Positions 19,225 to 27,811 of a stretch of 64,000 bases of DNA are shown in pieces; within the stretch, counting starts at the first letter, position 1; each line of letters starts with the position of its first letter. The position numbers and the translations under genes are program-made. The notes under the pieces are model-generated. The model was not told the DNA's origin, made no database searches, and saw only the letters and a program-made list of their open reading frames with translations. This stretch comes from Desemzia sp. RIT 804 (lineage in GTDB: Bacteria > Bacillota > Bacilli > Lactobacillales > Carnobacteriaceae). The stretch spans positions 248,001-312,000 of the forward strand of contig NZ_JAFEMV010000002.1 of assembly GCF_016892605.1 (NCBI RefSeq), read 5' to 3'.

Positions 19225-19240
19225 AAAGGACCCAGACTAT

Positions 19241-19440
19241 GGCTACGCTGATGCTGAAGTATCGAAAAGGAAATTTGCGTGACCTTTTATCGAATTGTAA
19301 GCTCTAAAAGGAACGCAAATCCAATTTGTGTTCCTTTTTTGAGATGTTCTCACCTTAAAGGGAACGCAATTTAATTTTGCGTTCCCTTTTTCCAAATAAT
19401 TAATGCACCAGGTAACGTAAAAAAGCAAGAACTGGTATAG
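19241..19440. repeat. Hairpin-cluster repeat family 1, copy A
   Basis: About 200 bases carrying alternating-orientation GGAACGCAA boxes that fold into two adjacent hairpins (19306-19340 and 19357-19391; AAAGGGAACGCAA pairing with TTGCGTTCCC). Leading (GCTGAAGTATC) and trailing (AAGAACTGGTAT) segments recur in copy B near 28.2 kb. T-runs after the hairpins mean they could also end xylR transcripts. Confidence 0.8.
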
Positions 19441-19473
19441 TGATGCACTCCCTTTATTTCTTTGAATAAACAG

Positions 19474-19529
19474 AAACACACACTCCCACTACTGAACAAA
19501 ATAGTTCATTGTTTTGGGAGTGTGTGTTT
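19474..19529. terminator. Hairpin between convergent xylR and esterase genes
   Basis: AAACACACACTCCC pairs with GGGAGTGTGTGTTT, with an inner GAACAAA/TTCATTGTT-type pairing. The T-run is weak on both strands. It probably acts as a bidirectional terminator for xylR and the GH36/ROK/esterase operon. Confidence 0.5.
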
Positions 19530-19593
19530 AAAGGTCCTTTTGTCTTAGTATGTTCCAGTTAGTAGATAGTTTATTCCGTCTTGCTTTTCTTTG

Positions 19594-20226
19594 TTATTCT
19601 ATGATCTCCAACCATTTTTTTGCGATCAACCCGTGCCCTGCAACAGTAGGATGTACTCCGTCTTCACCGGTCAAATATTGGAAGCTGTGTTTGATTCCGT
19701 AAGCATTTAATGGACCATCTAAGGTTACGAATTCAGCGTGGAATTCTTTTGCCAACTTGCGGATAATATGAATTCGTTGATCTAAATCAAATCGCCAGTT
19801 TGCACGGTCTTCTGGATAAGGCAATACAAAAGGTTCCATTAAAATGATACGCGCTTCTGTTTCCTCTTTGATACGTTTTAGAACTTCCCGGTAGTCTTGT
19901 TCAAATTGAACCATGACCTCAGCTGAGCCAAGTGCTGTTGAATTTTCGATGTGCCATGTATCATTGATACCGATCAAAATAGATACTACTGTCGGGTTCA
20001 ATGAAATACAGTCTTCTTGAAGACGTTGCTTTAGATCCGCTACTTTATCGCCACTGATCCCCCGATTCAAAAAAGTAAGATTCAAATCAGGATAATCAGC
20101 CTGTATTCTTCCTGCTGTCATCAACGGATAACCTTGACCTAAGTCACCTGATTCAGCTCGGTTTCTACCTGCATCTGTGATACTATCTCCATAAAACAAT
20201 ATCGTATCATTTTGTACTAATTTCAT
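19594..20226 (-). CDS. SGNH/GDSL esterase, probable acetyl-oligosaccharide esterase
   Basis: A 210-residue cytoplasmic SGNH hydrolase. Block I is FYGDSITD (nucleophile S15), block II RGISGDKV, block III IGINDTW, and block V GEDGVHP (D189, H192). The layout resembles Axe2-type acetyl-xylooligosaccharide esterases. In this operon it probably removes acetyl groups from imported oligosaccharides so that the glycosidases can act. The gene overlaps the upstream ROK kinase by 20 bases, and AGGGGG precedes the ATG inside that overlap. Substrate inferred from context. Confidence 0.85.
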   Translation of the reverse strand: MKLVQNDTILFYGDSITDAGRNRAESGDLGQGYPLMTAGRIQADYPDLNLTFLNRGISGDKVADLKQRLQEDCISLNPTVVSILIGINDTWHIENSTALGSAEVMVQFEQDYREVLKRIKEETEARIILMEPFVLPYPEDRANWRFDLDQRIHIIRKLAKEFHAEFVTLDGPLNAYGIKHSFQYLTGEDGVHPTVAGHGLIAKKWLEIIE

Positions 20227-21118
20227 TCTCTATCCCCCTGTTTTCTCTACTTTGTTGCATGTAATTATAGACAGCACCAATAAGGTTAGCCTCACTCTTA
20301 AAGTAACAAGTTTCCACCTTAGGGATAAAGGGAGCAATACCCACTTGTTTAAGAATCGCTTCAAATCGCTTCTCCAACTCCTCTAGAATATCAGTCTTAT
20401 TGGATACACCTCCGCCTAGTAAAATCAAATCTGGGTCATAGCTGTACTGTAAGTTGTAAATTCCTCGCGCAAGAGACATATAAAAAGTCTCTACTTCTTC
20501 TGCAGCCACTTCATCCCCTGTTTCAGCTAGTCGAAAGACTTCTTCTCCACTCACTGTCCCTACTGGAAGGTCTTTTCGTTTGCAATAACGTCTAGCCATT
20601 TGTACAGCCGTTCCCAGTTGACTAAAGGTCTGCGTCTCATTCAACAGCATGAAACCAAACTCGCCGCCAAATAAATGTGCTCCATGTTGAACTCCACCAT
20701 TAATGATCACTGAACCGCCTATTCCAGTCCCTACAACCACCATCAACACATTCTTTAATCCTTTAGCTGATCCTTTCCAGACTTCCGCTAGAGCAGCACA
20801 ATTAGCGTCATTTTCCATTGCGACTTCACACTCAAAGATTTCTTCCAACTCATCATATATCGGAAAATGGTGTAAGTAAGGTAATGCGCTAGCTCCTTCA
20901 ACAACTCTAGCTGCTTGATTGACTGCGCCTGGAGAACTGATGGCTACTCCTTCTACAATATAATTTTCTGCATAAGCGTCTTTTACTTTTTTTAATTCTT
21001 CTTTCATGCTGTTCCATGTTGTTGGCGAAAGAAAACTTCCTTTTTCAATCAAAATATCTTTTTGCCAAAAAGCATATTTTACGGAAGTTCCTCCAATATC
21101 AAAAGCTACTATCCCCAT
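20207..21118 (-). CDS. ROK family sugar kinase (second copy)
   Basis: A 303-residue ROK kinase with phosphate loop AFDIGGTSVKYAF, an ENDANCAALAE catalytic region and VVVGTGIGGSVI. As in the kinase near 2.2 kb, the zinc cysteine cluster is missing (HGAHLFGGEFGFMLL), so both belong to a zinc-less subgroup. It lies between GH36 and the esterase with overlaps on both sides, so it probably phosphorylates a monosaccharide freed by the alpha-galactosidase operon. GGAGGT precedes the ATG. Substrate not determinable from sequence. Confidence 0.82.
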   Translation of the reverse strand: MGIVAFDIGGTSVKYAFWQKDILIEKGSFLSPTTWNSMKEELKKVKDAYAENYIVEGVAISSPGAVNQAARVVEGASALPYLHHFPIYDELEEIFECEVAMENDANCAALAEVWKGSAKGLKNVLMVVVGTGIGGSVIINGGVQHGAHLFGGEFGFMLLNETQTFSQLGTAVQMARRYCKRKDLPVGTVSGEEVFRLAETGDEVAAEEVETFYMSLARGIYNLQYSYDPDLILLGGGVSNKTDILEELEKRFEAILKQVGIAPFIPKVETCYFKSEANLIGAVYNYMQQSRENRGIENEISTK

Positions 21119-23376
21119 TGCTCTACCTCCGAATCATTTTTGCTGGTTAAGTAAAAGATATTACTTGTAAAATCTCCGTGACGATTGAACTTCCATTTTG
21201 TCTCTGATTCAGTTGTCACATCATCTGCAAATATCAATCCTGCAGCCATCAAATCATCCCCGTAACGAGCTTGTTCCATAGGATGAACCTTGTACATTTT
21301 TTCAGTGTCTAATCCAGTTAATTGTAATCGTTCATACGCTGGATTTGGTGTTCCCAAGATTTGATAAAATCCAACTAGTGCTTCTGTTTGGTCTTTTGAA
21401 ACCACTATCCAAGCAGTATGATTCCCTTCAAATGGACTCTTCAATCTATAGAAATCTCCTTGCTGTACTAGTTTACGATGTTTTTTAAAGAATTGAATAT
21501 GTTTTTGAATCGCTTCTTTATCCATTTGGCTTAACGCTGTGATATCTAATTCATACCCAAAAGTACCAAAGTAAGCTACATGTGAGCGCATGTCCATTGA
21601 AGTCATACGACCTACTTGATGATTTGGAACAGCAGACACATGACTTCCTATGCTTGAAAGTGGGTATACCATAGAAGTACCATACTGGATTTTTAATCGT
21701 TCTACCGCATCAGTGTCATCACTCGCCCAAGCTTGTGGCGCATAAAACAACATTCCTGGATCATTACGAGCTCCTCCACCAGCACAAGATTCAAAAAGAA
21801 TATTCGGATATTTAGCAATCAATCGTTCATACAGATCATAAACTCCAAGTATGTAACGGTGATACACTTCCCCTTGTCTGTCTGAAGGAAGCGCAATAGA
21901 AAAGGCTTCTGAAATATAGCGATTCATGTCCCACTTGATGTAATCAATTTGAGAACCATCTATGATAGCATCCATTTGATGATATAAATTGTCCACTACT
22001 TCTGGTCTAGAGAAATCGAGAACAAATTGATTCCTTCCATGAGAAACATTTTTCCCTGGTACTTGAATGATCCAGTCTGGATGGTGCTCGTATAACTTAG
22101 TATCCTTATTGACCATTTCTGGTTCAAACCATAACCCAAATTTCAATCCTAACTGGTGGATTTTTTCAGAGAGACCTTTCACTCCATTTGGAAGCTTTGT
22201 TTTATCTTCAACCCAATCTCCTAAAGAACTAGTATCATCGTTACGTTTGTTGAACCAACCATCGTCTAAAACAAATAATTCAACTCCTAATTCAGCAGCA
22301 TTTTCGGCGATTTCAAGGATCTTTTCCTCATTAAAATCAAAATAAGTGGCTTCCCAGTTGTTAATAAGAACTGGCCGCTCTTCATCTCTCCAAGTCCCTC
22401 TTGCTAATCGTGTGCGGTATAACTCATGAAAAGCTTGGCTCATCCCGTTCAAGCCTTCGTCTGAATACACCATCACTGCTTCAGGTGTTTGAAAAGATTT
22501 TCCGTTGGTCAACTTCCAACTAAATTGAAATGGATTGATCCCTATCATGGCTCTAGTCACATGATAAGTATCGACTTCTATTTGAGCTGTGAAGTTGCCG
22601 CTATATACTAAACTAAACCCATAAACTTCTCCGTTTGTTTCGGTACTAGTTGGCCGAACTAAGGCCATAAAAGGATTATGAGCATGACTGCTTGCTCCAC
22701 GAGCACTTGAAATAGATTGCAAACCTGTATGAAGCTCTTTTCGTTCCACATGTGTTTCTCTTGCCCAAGCGCCATTCAAATGCACCAACTCGAAATTGGC
22801 ATCTGGTAAATCAATACTGGTACTCATCGCATTTTCTAGCTCAATGACTTCTGAACCATGATTGCTAAAACGAGTGCTGCGGGTGATCACTGGGAAGTCA
22901 GTAAAAATAGTATAATTCAACTGCACTTCTAAGTCAGAGTAAGCATCTTTCAAAATAACCGTTAGTGTCTCTGCTTCTGTCTCGTTTTCAACATATGTAG
23001 CTGGCAAGCCTTCTAGTATAGGTTTGCCTTTAGTGATGTTATAGGAAGAATATTCGAGATGTGTTACTCGATCTCCTGCTTCCCATTTAATTTGGTATGC
23101 TGGATATCTGAAGTCTGTTGTTCCAAAGCTAGGATATTCTTGCTTAATGTGTTCTAAAGAAGAAGTATGATCTCCTTCATACAAATTGTTCGCCGGTCGG
23201 TTTTCTCGTTCTACTAAGTAAAAAAAAGATTCTCTGTGCTTAATGTGCTTTCCAAAATACAATTGTTCCAGTTGCTTTGTTTTTTTGTCCACTCTAAAAA
23301 TGTAACTTACTTTTTTATTGCTTAAATGGAACTCTTTGGTTACTTCATTCACTTGAATCAAATTTGTTTTGTTCAC
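21109..23376 (-). CDS. GH36 alpha-galactosidase
   Basis: A 755-residue family 36 alpha-galactosidase. The N-terminal beta-supersandwich is followed by a catalytic barrel with VLDDGWFNKRNDD and nucleophile D483 in KWDMNR. The acid/base aspartate is D553 in WASDDTD, in a region beginning ESCAGGGARNDPGM. Length fits the cytoplasmic tetrameric bacterial enzymes and no signal peptide is present. It hydrolyses terminal alpha-1,6-galactose (raffinose-type sugars, galactomannan fragments). The start is a GTG with GAGG nine bases upstream. First gene of the GH36-ROK-esterase operon. Confidence 0.93.
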   Translation of the reverse strand: MNKTNLIQVNEVTKEFHLSNKKVSYIFRVDKKTKQLEQLYFGKHIKHRESFFYLVERENRPANNLYEGDHTSSLEHIKQEYPSFGTTDFRYPAYQIKWEAGDRVTHLEYSSYNITKGKPILEGLPATYVENETEAETLTVILKDAYSDLEVQLNYTIFTDFPVITRSTRFSNHGSEVIELENAMSTSIDLPDANFELVHLNGAWARETHVERKELHTGLQSISSARGASSHAHNPFMALVRPTSTETNGEVYGFSLVYSGNFTAQIEVDTYHVTRAMIGINPFQFSWKLTNGKSFQTPEAVMVYSDEGLNGMSQAFHELYRTRLARGTWRDEERPVLINNWEATYFDFNEEKILEIAENAAELGVELFVLDDGWFNKRNDDTSSLGDWVEDKTKLPNGVKGLSEKIHQLGLKFGLWFEPEMVNKDTKLYEHHPDWIIQVPGKNVSHGRNQFVLDFSRPEVVDNLYHQMDAIIDGSQIDYIKWDMNRYISEAFSIALPSDRQGEVYHRYILGVYDLYERLIAKYPNILFESCAGGGARNDPGMLFYAPQAWASDDTDAVERLKIQYGTSMVYPLSSIGSHVSAVPNHQVGRMTSMDMRSHVAYFGTFGYELDITALSQMDKEAIQKHIQFFKKHRKLVQQGDFYRLKSPFEGNHTAWIVVSKDQTEALVGFYQILGTPNPAYERLQLTGLDTEKMYKVHPMEQARYGDDLMAAGLIFADDVTTESETKWKFNRHGDFTSNIFYLTSKNDSEVEQWG

Positions 23377-23436
23377 TCAGAAAAACCTCATTTCATATAT
23401 TGGTTGATTCTATTTTTACAAATACGTCTCTACTAA

Positions 23437-23481
23437 ATAAATCGCTTTCATTTCGAGTTTTCATAATAAATCGTTTACACA
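23437..23481 (-). promoter_or_regulatory. Two imperfect cre-like sites upstream of GH36
   Basis: On the minus strand ATGAAAGCGATTTATT and GTGTAAACGATTTATT each keep the TGNNARCG half of the cre consensus but miss the final CA or its equivalent (two mismatches each). They lie 60-105 bases upstream of the GH36 start, so catabolite control is plausible but not certain. Confidence 0.4.
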
Positions 23482-23610
23482 GATTATATTATACCTATTT
23501 TCTATAGTAAAGATAGTTTTTTTATTAATATGTATATACTAATGAAAATACGCGAGAATAATCAGCGTGAATAACTCACCGCTTAGCTAAATCTAGTCAA
23601 CTAATATGTA

Positions 23611-23660
23611 AAAAAGCAGCTCCCTTAAAGAATAAAAATATTCTCTAAAGGAGCTGCTTA
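23611..23660 (-). terminator. Terminator after gloA
   Basis: AAGCAGCTCC pairs with GGAGCTGCTT, continued by TTTA/TAAA and AGAATA/TATTCT pairings around a short A-rich loop, and TTTTTT follows on the minus strand. Confidence 0.85.
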
Positions 23661-23701
23661 TGGTTGCATTAGAAAGTCAGCCATTAATTCGCGCGACTTT
23701 A

Positions 23702-24079
23702 TTAGTTTTGAACAACTTCGATTTTATAGCCGTCAGGGTCCATGATGAAGAAGTAAGTTGCTGCTCCATCAGAAAGTCCCTTGATATCTGTTATGTCACA
23801 ATTTTTGTTTTTATATTCTTCATGTGTAGCGTTTAAATCATCTACTCCTATTGCAATATGGCCATAGCCATTGCCTAAATCATAAGCTTCTGCACTGTAG
23901 TTGTAAGTCAATTCTAATTCATATCCGCCTTCTTCAAATGCAAGATAAACTAGGGTGAACTTGAATTCAGGATAATCTAGACGACGAGCTTCTTTCATGC
24001 CCAAAACTCCTGTATAAAATTCAACCGATTTCTCTAAATTTTGTACTCGATAACAAGTGTGGATCATTTTTGTACTCAT
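23702..24079 (-). CDS. gloA: Lactoylglutathione lyase-type glyoxalase I
   Basis: A 125-residue VOC-fold metalloenzyme. The four metal ligands H7, E56, H74 and E121 fall at almost the same positions as in the E. coli enzyme. It isomerises the hemithioacetal of methylglyoxal and a thiol, detoxifying a glycolytic by-product in the cytoplasm. It is monocistronic, with AAGGAG before the ATG and a strong terminator. The thiol used by this organism (glutathione or another) cannot be read from the sequence. Confidence 0.92.
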   Translation of the reverse strand: MSTKMIHTCYRVQNLEKSVEFYTGVLGMKEARRLDYPEFKFTLVYLAFEEGGYELELTYNYSAEAYDLGNGYGHIAIGVDDLNATHEEYKNKNCDITDIKGLSDGAATYFFIMDPDGYKIEVVQN

Positions 24080-24159
24080 ATATCATTCTCCTTAATAAAT
24101 AGATTCATTGTTGCTAAGCTAATTCTATCCTAACTAAGCAAAAGTTTCAAAAATGTTTG

Positions 24160-24845
24160 GTTAATTTCCCATCAAATCCATCACTTCAGCTAACAAACGA
24201 ATAGATTGTTTTTCTCTTTTGGATGCTGTATACATTTGGAACGATAAGAACTTCATCTGCCTTATAATATTCTCCCAACTACTCAATGCCTTGCTTCACC
24301 ATTTTGGGGTCACCAATAATCGCTTTTTGCCGATTTTTTTTGATTTCCGCTTGTTCATTTAAGGTGTATTCTGTTTTTTGGGTCTTTTCAGGTGTGGGCA
24401 AATAATAGGCTGCTCGTTTTGGACTTTGAGAAGACAAAAACCATAAATCAAAGGCAGCAGCCATATCTTCAGCTTCTTCTACTGTTTTTCCAATAATCAC
24501 AAAAACAGCTACAGAAACATAGGATTCATTTGCCAGTGCAGAAGGTTGAAAGGCTTTGCGGTATTCCTCAACAGCTTCCTTTCCATTTCCAGAAGCATTG
24601 ATAAAATGAGCAAATGTAAACCCAGCCCCAACTTCAGCTGCCAACCCTGCATTTCGAGAGCTAGCTGCTAATAAATGCATTTGTGGAACAGTTTCTATAA
24701 TAAGTGCTGCTCGCTAATACTGGCACGTTATGGTGTTTGATAGCCTAATTGAACTGCTAACTGTGCTAATTCAGCTGTAGCTTGAAGGCGTCATGAGCAG
24801 ACATGCCTTCGTCTTTAGGAGCATAATCTAAGATGCTTAACTTCA
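24160..24845 (-). pseudogene. Decayed MsnO8-type luciferase-like oxidoreductase gene
   Basis: Remains of a luciferase-like monooxygenase gene. A TTG start with GAGAGG upstream encodes LKLSILDYAPKDEG, then a frameshift, a continuing ELAQLAVQLGYQ segment, a stop, and a large internal loss. An open stretch (24279-24680) starts near MHLLAASSRNAGLAAEVGAG and ends with an in-frame stop after KQGIE. The C-terminal region (LGEYYKADEVLIVPNV) continues past that stop with a later frame change. The intact paralogue near 26.4 kb shows the same order of motifs. Several independent lesions make this a real pseudogene rather than a sequencing error. Confidence 0.8.
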
Positions 24846-24895
24846 AAAACTAACCTCTCCTTATTGATTTCATTTCTTTTGCCGTAAAATTTTTG

Positions 24896-25276
24896 CTACT
24901 CATGCAATTCCAAAGGCAATCCATCTGGATCTCTAAAAAATGTAAACTTTCCACCAGTGAATTCATCTACTCGAATCGGTTCTGTCTCGATACCTTTTTG
25001 ATTCAACTCTACTGCTGCTGCTTCAACATCTTCAACATAGAAACACAAATGTCTGAGTCCTGTTGCTTCCGGGCCACTGGATCTCTTAGGGGGATTCGGA
25101 AAAGAGAATAATTCGATTTCGCTGTCTCCGATCTTCAGATCTAATTTGTAAGAATTTCTTTCTGTTCGGTAGTTTTCTCGAATGATCTCTAATCCCAATA
25201 ATTCAGTATAAAAATGTTTTGATATTTCATAATCAGAAACAATGATTGCTACATGATGAATGTGTGAAAAATGCAT
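24896..25276 (-). CDS. VOC family protein (glyoxalase/bleomycin-resistance fold)
   Basis: A 126-residue VOC protein starting MHFSHIHHVAIIVSDYE, with metal-ligand candidates in IHHVAI, ELF, LRHLCFYV and PLELHE. It is of the YaeR/SMU.1112c type, whose substrates are not established. The ATG follows AGGAGG by eight bases; an upstream TTG overlaps that site and is rejected. The pseudogene lies directly downstream and an aldo/keto reductase upstream, beyond a terminator. Confidence 0.83.
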   Translation of the reverse strand: MHFSHIHHVAIIVSDYEISKHFYTELLGLEIIRENYRTERNSYKLDLKIGDSEIELFSFPNPPKRSSGPEATGLRHLCFYVEDVEAAAVELNQKGIETEPIRVDEFTGGKFTFFRDPDGLPLELHE

Positions 25277-25296
25277 ACTTTTCCTCCTCAATTAAA

Positions 25297-25330
25297 AAGT
25301 CTCCTCAATCAAATGTGACTGAAGAGACTT
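25297..25330 (-). terminator. Terminator after the aldo/keto reductase gene
   Basis: AAGTCTC pairs with GAGACTT, with further partial pairing toward the loop, and TTTTTAATT follows on the minus strand. Confidence 0.75.
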
Positions 25331-25343
25331 GATCGATAATTAA

Positions 25344-26345
25344 TTATCCTTTATTTTCTGCTAAAATACCATCAATTTCCTCTAATTCATCTTTAGTAAA
25401 CTCTAAATTGTCTAATGATTTAACATTATCCTCCAGCTGCGCAACACGACTTGCACCAACTAATACGCTCGTGACTTTTCCGTCTCGCAAGATCCAAGCA
25501 ATAGCCATTTCTGCTAGCGTCTGTCCTCGGCGTTTAGCGATTTCATTCAACGCTTGCGACTGAGTGACTCTTTCTTGAACACGGTCTTTATTTAAAAATG
25601 GACTTGTTGTTCGCCCAGCACGTGAATCTTCTGGAACTCCATTTAAGTAGCGATCGGTTAGTAAGCCTTGAGCTAAGGGACTGTACGCAATGCTTCCTGT
25701 TCCATTTTCTGTTAGAACATCTTGCAGGCCATCTTCTATCCATCGATTATACATACTGTAAGAAGGTTGATGGATAATGAATGGAGTTTTCAATTCTTTA
25801 AAAATTTTCGTTATCTCAGCTGTCTGTTCAGCAGAATAGTTGGATATTCCTACATATAATGTTTTCCCTTGACGAACCATCAAATCCAACGCTTGAGCGG
25901 TTTCTTCAAAAGGTGTATCTGGATCAGGTCGATGTGAATAAAAAATATCAACATACTCCAGCCCCATCCGATTCAAACTTTGATCAATACTGGCTGCCAA
26001 ATATTTCTTTGACCCGAATTCGCCATATGGACCTGGCCACATGTAAAAACCAGCTTTACTGGAAATGATCAGCTCATCACGGTAAGGCTTTAAATCTTTC
26101 TCATAGATCCGTCCAAAGTTTTCCTCGGCACTTCCTGCTGGTGGTCCATAATTATTTGCTAAATCAAAATGGGTGATTCCTAAATCAAAAGCTCGACGTA
26201 CAATAGCTTGGCTTTTGTCAAATAAATCTACATCTCCAAAATTATGCCACATACCTAATGAAATCGCTGGTAATTTCAATCCACTCTTTCCTACTCGATT
26301 GTAAATCATGTTATCATAACGACTTTCTGCTGCTTGATAAACCAC
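25344..26345 (-). CDS. Aldo/keto reductase, YghZ/AKR14-like
   Basis: An NADPH-dependent reductase of about 333 residues. Catalytic residues are visible as FDLANNYG (Asp, Tyr), SSKAGFYMWPGPYG (Lys) and YSHRPDP (His). The conserved GPPAGSAEENFGRI and the late SVLVGASRVAQLEDNV fit the AKR14 group, to which L-glyceraldehyde 3-phosphate reductases such as YghZ belong; these enzymes also reduce methylglyoxal. The GTG used lies eight bases after AAGGAG; an earlier GTG overlaps the site. Nearby gloA and a VOC protein suggest an aldehyde-detoxification neighbourhood. Confidence 0.88.
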   Translation of the reverse strand: MVYQAAESRYDNMIYNRVGKSGLKLPAISLGMWHNFGDVDLFDKSQAIVRRAFDLGITHFDLANNYGPPAGSAEENFGRIYEKDLKPYRDELIISSKAGFYMWPGPYGEFGSKKYLAASIDQSLNRMGLEYVDIFYSHRPDPDTPFEETAQALDLMVRQGKTLYVGISNYSAEQTAEITKIFKELKTPFIIHQPSYSMYNRWIEDGLQDVLTENGTGSIAYSPLAQGLLTDRYLNGVPEDSRAGRTTSPFLNKDRVQERVTQSQALNEIAKRRGQTLAEMAIAWILRDGKVTSVLVGASRVAQLEDNVKSLDNLEFTKDELEEIDGILAENKG

Positions 26346-26405
26346 ATGTTCCACTCCTTAACTAGTTTAATATATTTTCAACTTTATTTCATTCGTGCAA
26401 TACAT

Positions 26406-27347
26406 CTAAAAATAAGCCTTTCTTTTTTTAGACAGCGCTTCGGAAAACAATTGAATCGTTTTTTCTCTGCGAGCTTTATTGTCTATATTTGGAATCAACA
26501 TAACTTCATCCGCCAGATACTCTTCCGCCATTTGACTAACTTTTTCTACTACTTGTTCCGCAGATCCGATTATGGATTCCTGAAAATCGTCATGTGTTGC
26601 AGACTCACGGTTCAAGTGACTCCAGTGTGTAAAGTCTTTTTCCAATTGTGCATTTTCAGTTGGGCTCTCTCCAATTGAAATGAAGACCCCCAATATAACG
26701 GTCGCTTTTTCTATTAAACCATTTTCTGCAAATTGTTCTCTGTATTGTTTTATTCCATCTTTCAATTCATTAGACGGATTTAAGTAATGAGCAGCAAGAA
26801 AACCAGCTCCTATATCTGCAGTTAGACTAACAGCACGTTGATGACTATTTAATATGAAAATTTCAGGGCTCCCCGCTTGCATCAAGGAAGCATATGCACT
26901 ATTTTCATTATTTGTTACTGAAGAATTCAGCAGTCTTTTTAGTTCATTCATTTCTTTTGCAAATTGAGCGAAATCTGCAGCATTTTCATTTAAAGCTTTC
27001 GAAAACCATTGATGATCGCCAGCAACTTGCCCTACCCCAACATCTATTCGGCTATTTCGTACAATAGCCATCGTTTTGAATGTGTCCGCAATTTTTTCTC
27101 CATTGTAATAAGGAATCATGATCCCCGCAGAACCAATCCGAATGTTTTCTGTTGCAAGGGCTAGATGGGACATTATCAATTCAGGTGTACTACCAACAAT
27201 GACAGGATTGGAGTCATTCTCTGAAATCCAAAAACGGTTGTAATTCAAAGACTCTGCAAGTTTTGCCAATTTTATCCTATCATTCAGGCTTTTTCTAGAG
27301 GAAATAGTTGTTTCTTTGGTAGAAAAATCTAAAATACTATATTTCAT
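26406..27347 (-). CDS. MsnO8-like luciferase-family flavin oxidoreductase
   Basis: A 313-residue luciferase-like barrel protein. It begins MKYSILDFSTKE and carries RFWISENDSNPVIVGSTPEL, then AGIMIPYYNGEKIADTFKTM and IDVGVGQVAGDH, the pattern of the MsnO8 subfamily of FMN-dependent monooxygenases. The physiological substrate is unknown. GAGGTG precedes the ATG. It is the intact relative of the pseudogene 1.6 kb downstream. Confidence 0.83.
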   Translation of the reverse strand: MKYSILDFSTKETTISSRKSLNDRIKLAKLAESLNYNRFWISENDSNPVIVGSTPELIMSHLALATENIRIGSAGIMIPYYNGEKIADTFKTMAIVRNSRIDVGVGQVAGDHQWFSKALNENAADFAQFAKEMNELKRLLNSSVTNNENSAYASLMQAGSPEIFILNSHQRAVSLTADIGAGFLAAHYLNPSNELKDGIKQYREQFAENGLIEKATVILGVFISIGESPTENAQLEKDFTHWSHLNRESATHDDFQESIIGSAEQVVEKVSQMAEEYLADEVMLIPNIDNKARREKTIQLFSEALSKKRKAYF

Positions 27348-27560
27348 TCAGCCACCTCATCATACTAAAATTCTTTTTCATTATATCATTAAAGAATACG
27401 TTTACATATCATTTTATTTTACTGGCTTCACGAGTAGTTCTAAAAAAGAAATAGAGATTAGGAGTATATTGGTTGAACTATTTCAATCAATAAGAGATAA
27501 TGAAAGTGTAATAAAACTCACTTGATTTAAAACTTGAGTGCAGCAGGACAAAGCGTCGTT
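27348..27560. other. Intergenic stretch between the oxidoreductase and small genes
   Basis: The first part is AT-rich and should hold the minus-strand promoter of the MsnO8-like gene and a plus-strand promoter for the small genes that follow. I see no gene, clear operator or strong hairpin here. Confidence 0.35.
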
Positions 27561-27577
27561 AAGAGAGGATGAGTGAA

Positions 27578-27736
27578 ATGAACGCAAATGCGCTAATTTT
27601 CGGTTCAGGATTCATGATGTTATTTACCTCAGTATTTTTCCTGCATGCTCGCTTTTCTATGATGAAAAGAAAAGCTGTTCGTGTACGTGTGCGAGTTCGT
27701 GACTCTGTGAACAGAGACAATCGATATTTAAGATAA
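27578..27736 (+). CDS. Putative 52-residue single-span membrane protein
   Basis: The predicted product starts MNANALIFGSGFMMLFTSVF, giving one hydrophobic helix (about residues 5-25), followed by a strongly basic tail with KRKAVRVRVRVRD. GAGAGG lies eight bases before this ATG, and an intrinsic terminator starts seven bases after the stop codon, so the unit looks like a real small transcript. An ATG three codons earlier overlaps the binding site. I do not recognise the family. A membrane-anchored regulatory or toxin-like peptide would fit the shape, but nothing in the sequence proves it. Confidence 0.55.
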   Translation: MNANALIFGSGFMMLFTSVFFLHARFSMMKRKAVRVRVRVRDSVNRDNRYLR

Positions 27737-27742
27737 ACTTTT

Positions 27743-27779
27743 GCGGTCTTTAGCTAATTTGCTAAAGGCTGCTTTTTTA
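27743..27779 (+). terminator. Terminator after the 52-residue gene
   Basis: GC-G-CTTTAGC pairs with GCTAAAG-C-GC around a six-base loop and TTTTTT follows on the plus strand. Confidence 0.85.
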
Positions 27780-27811
27780 TAACAATTAAATAATGATGAA
27801 GGAGTGATTAC

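Noticed and set aside
19243-19479. A 78-codon minus-strand frame between xylR and the esterase gene
   Set aside because: It lies wholly within repeat copy A and its hairpins and has no binding site or recognisable protein features.
27316-27525. A 69-codon plus-strand frame at the start of the MsnO8-like gene
   Set aside because: It begins antisense to that gene, lacks a good binding site and resembles AT-rich chance coding.
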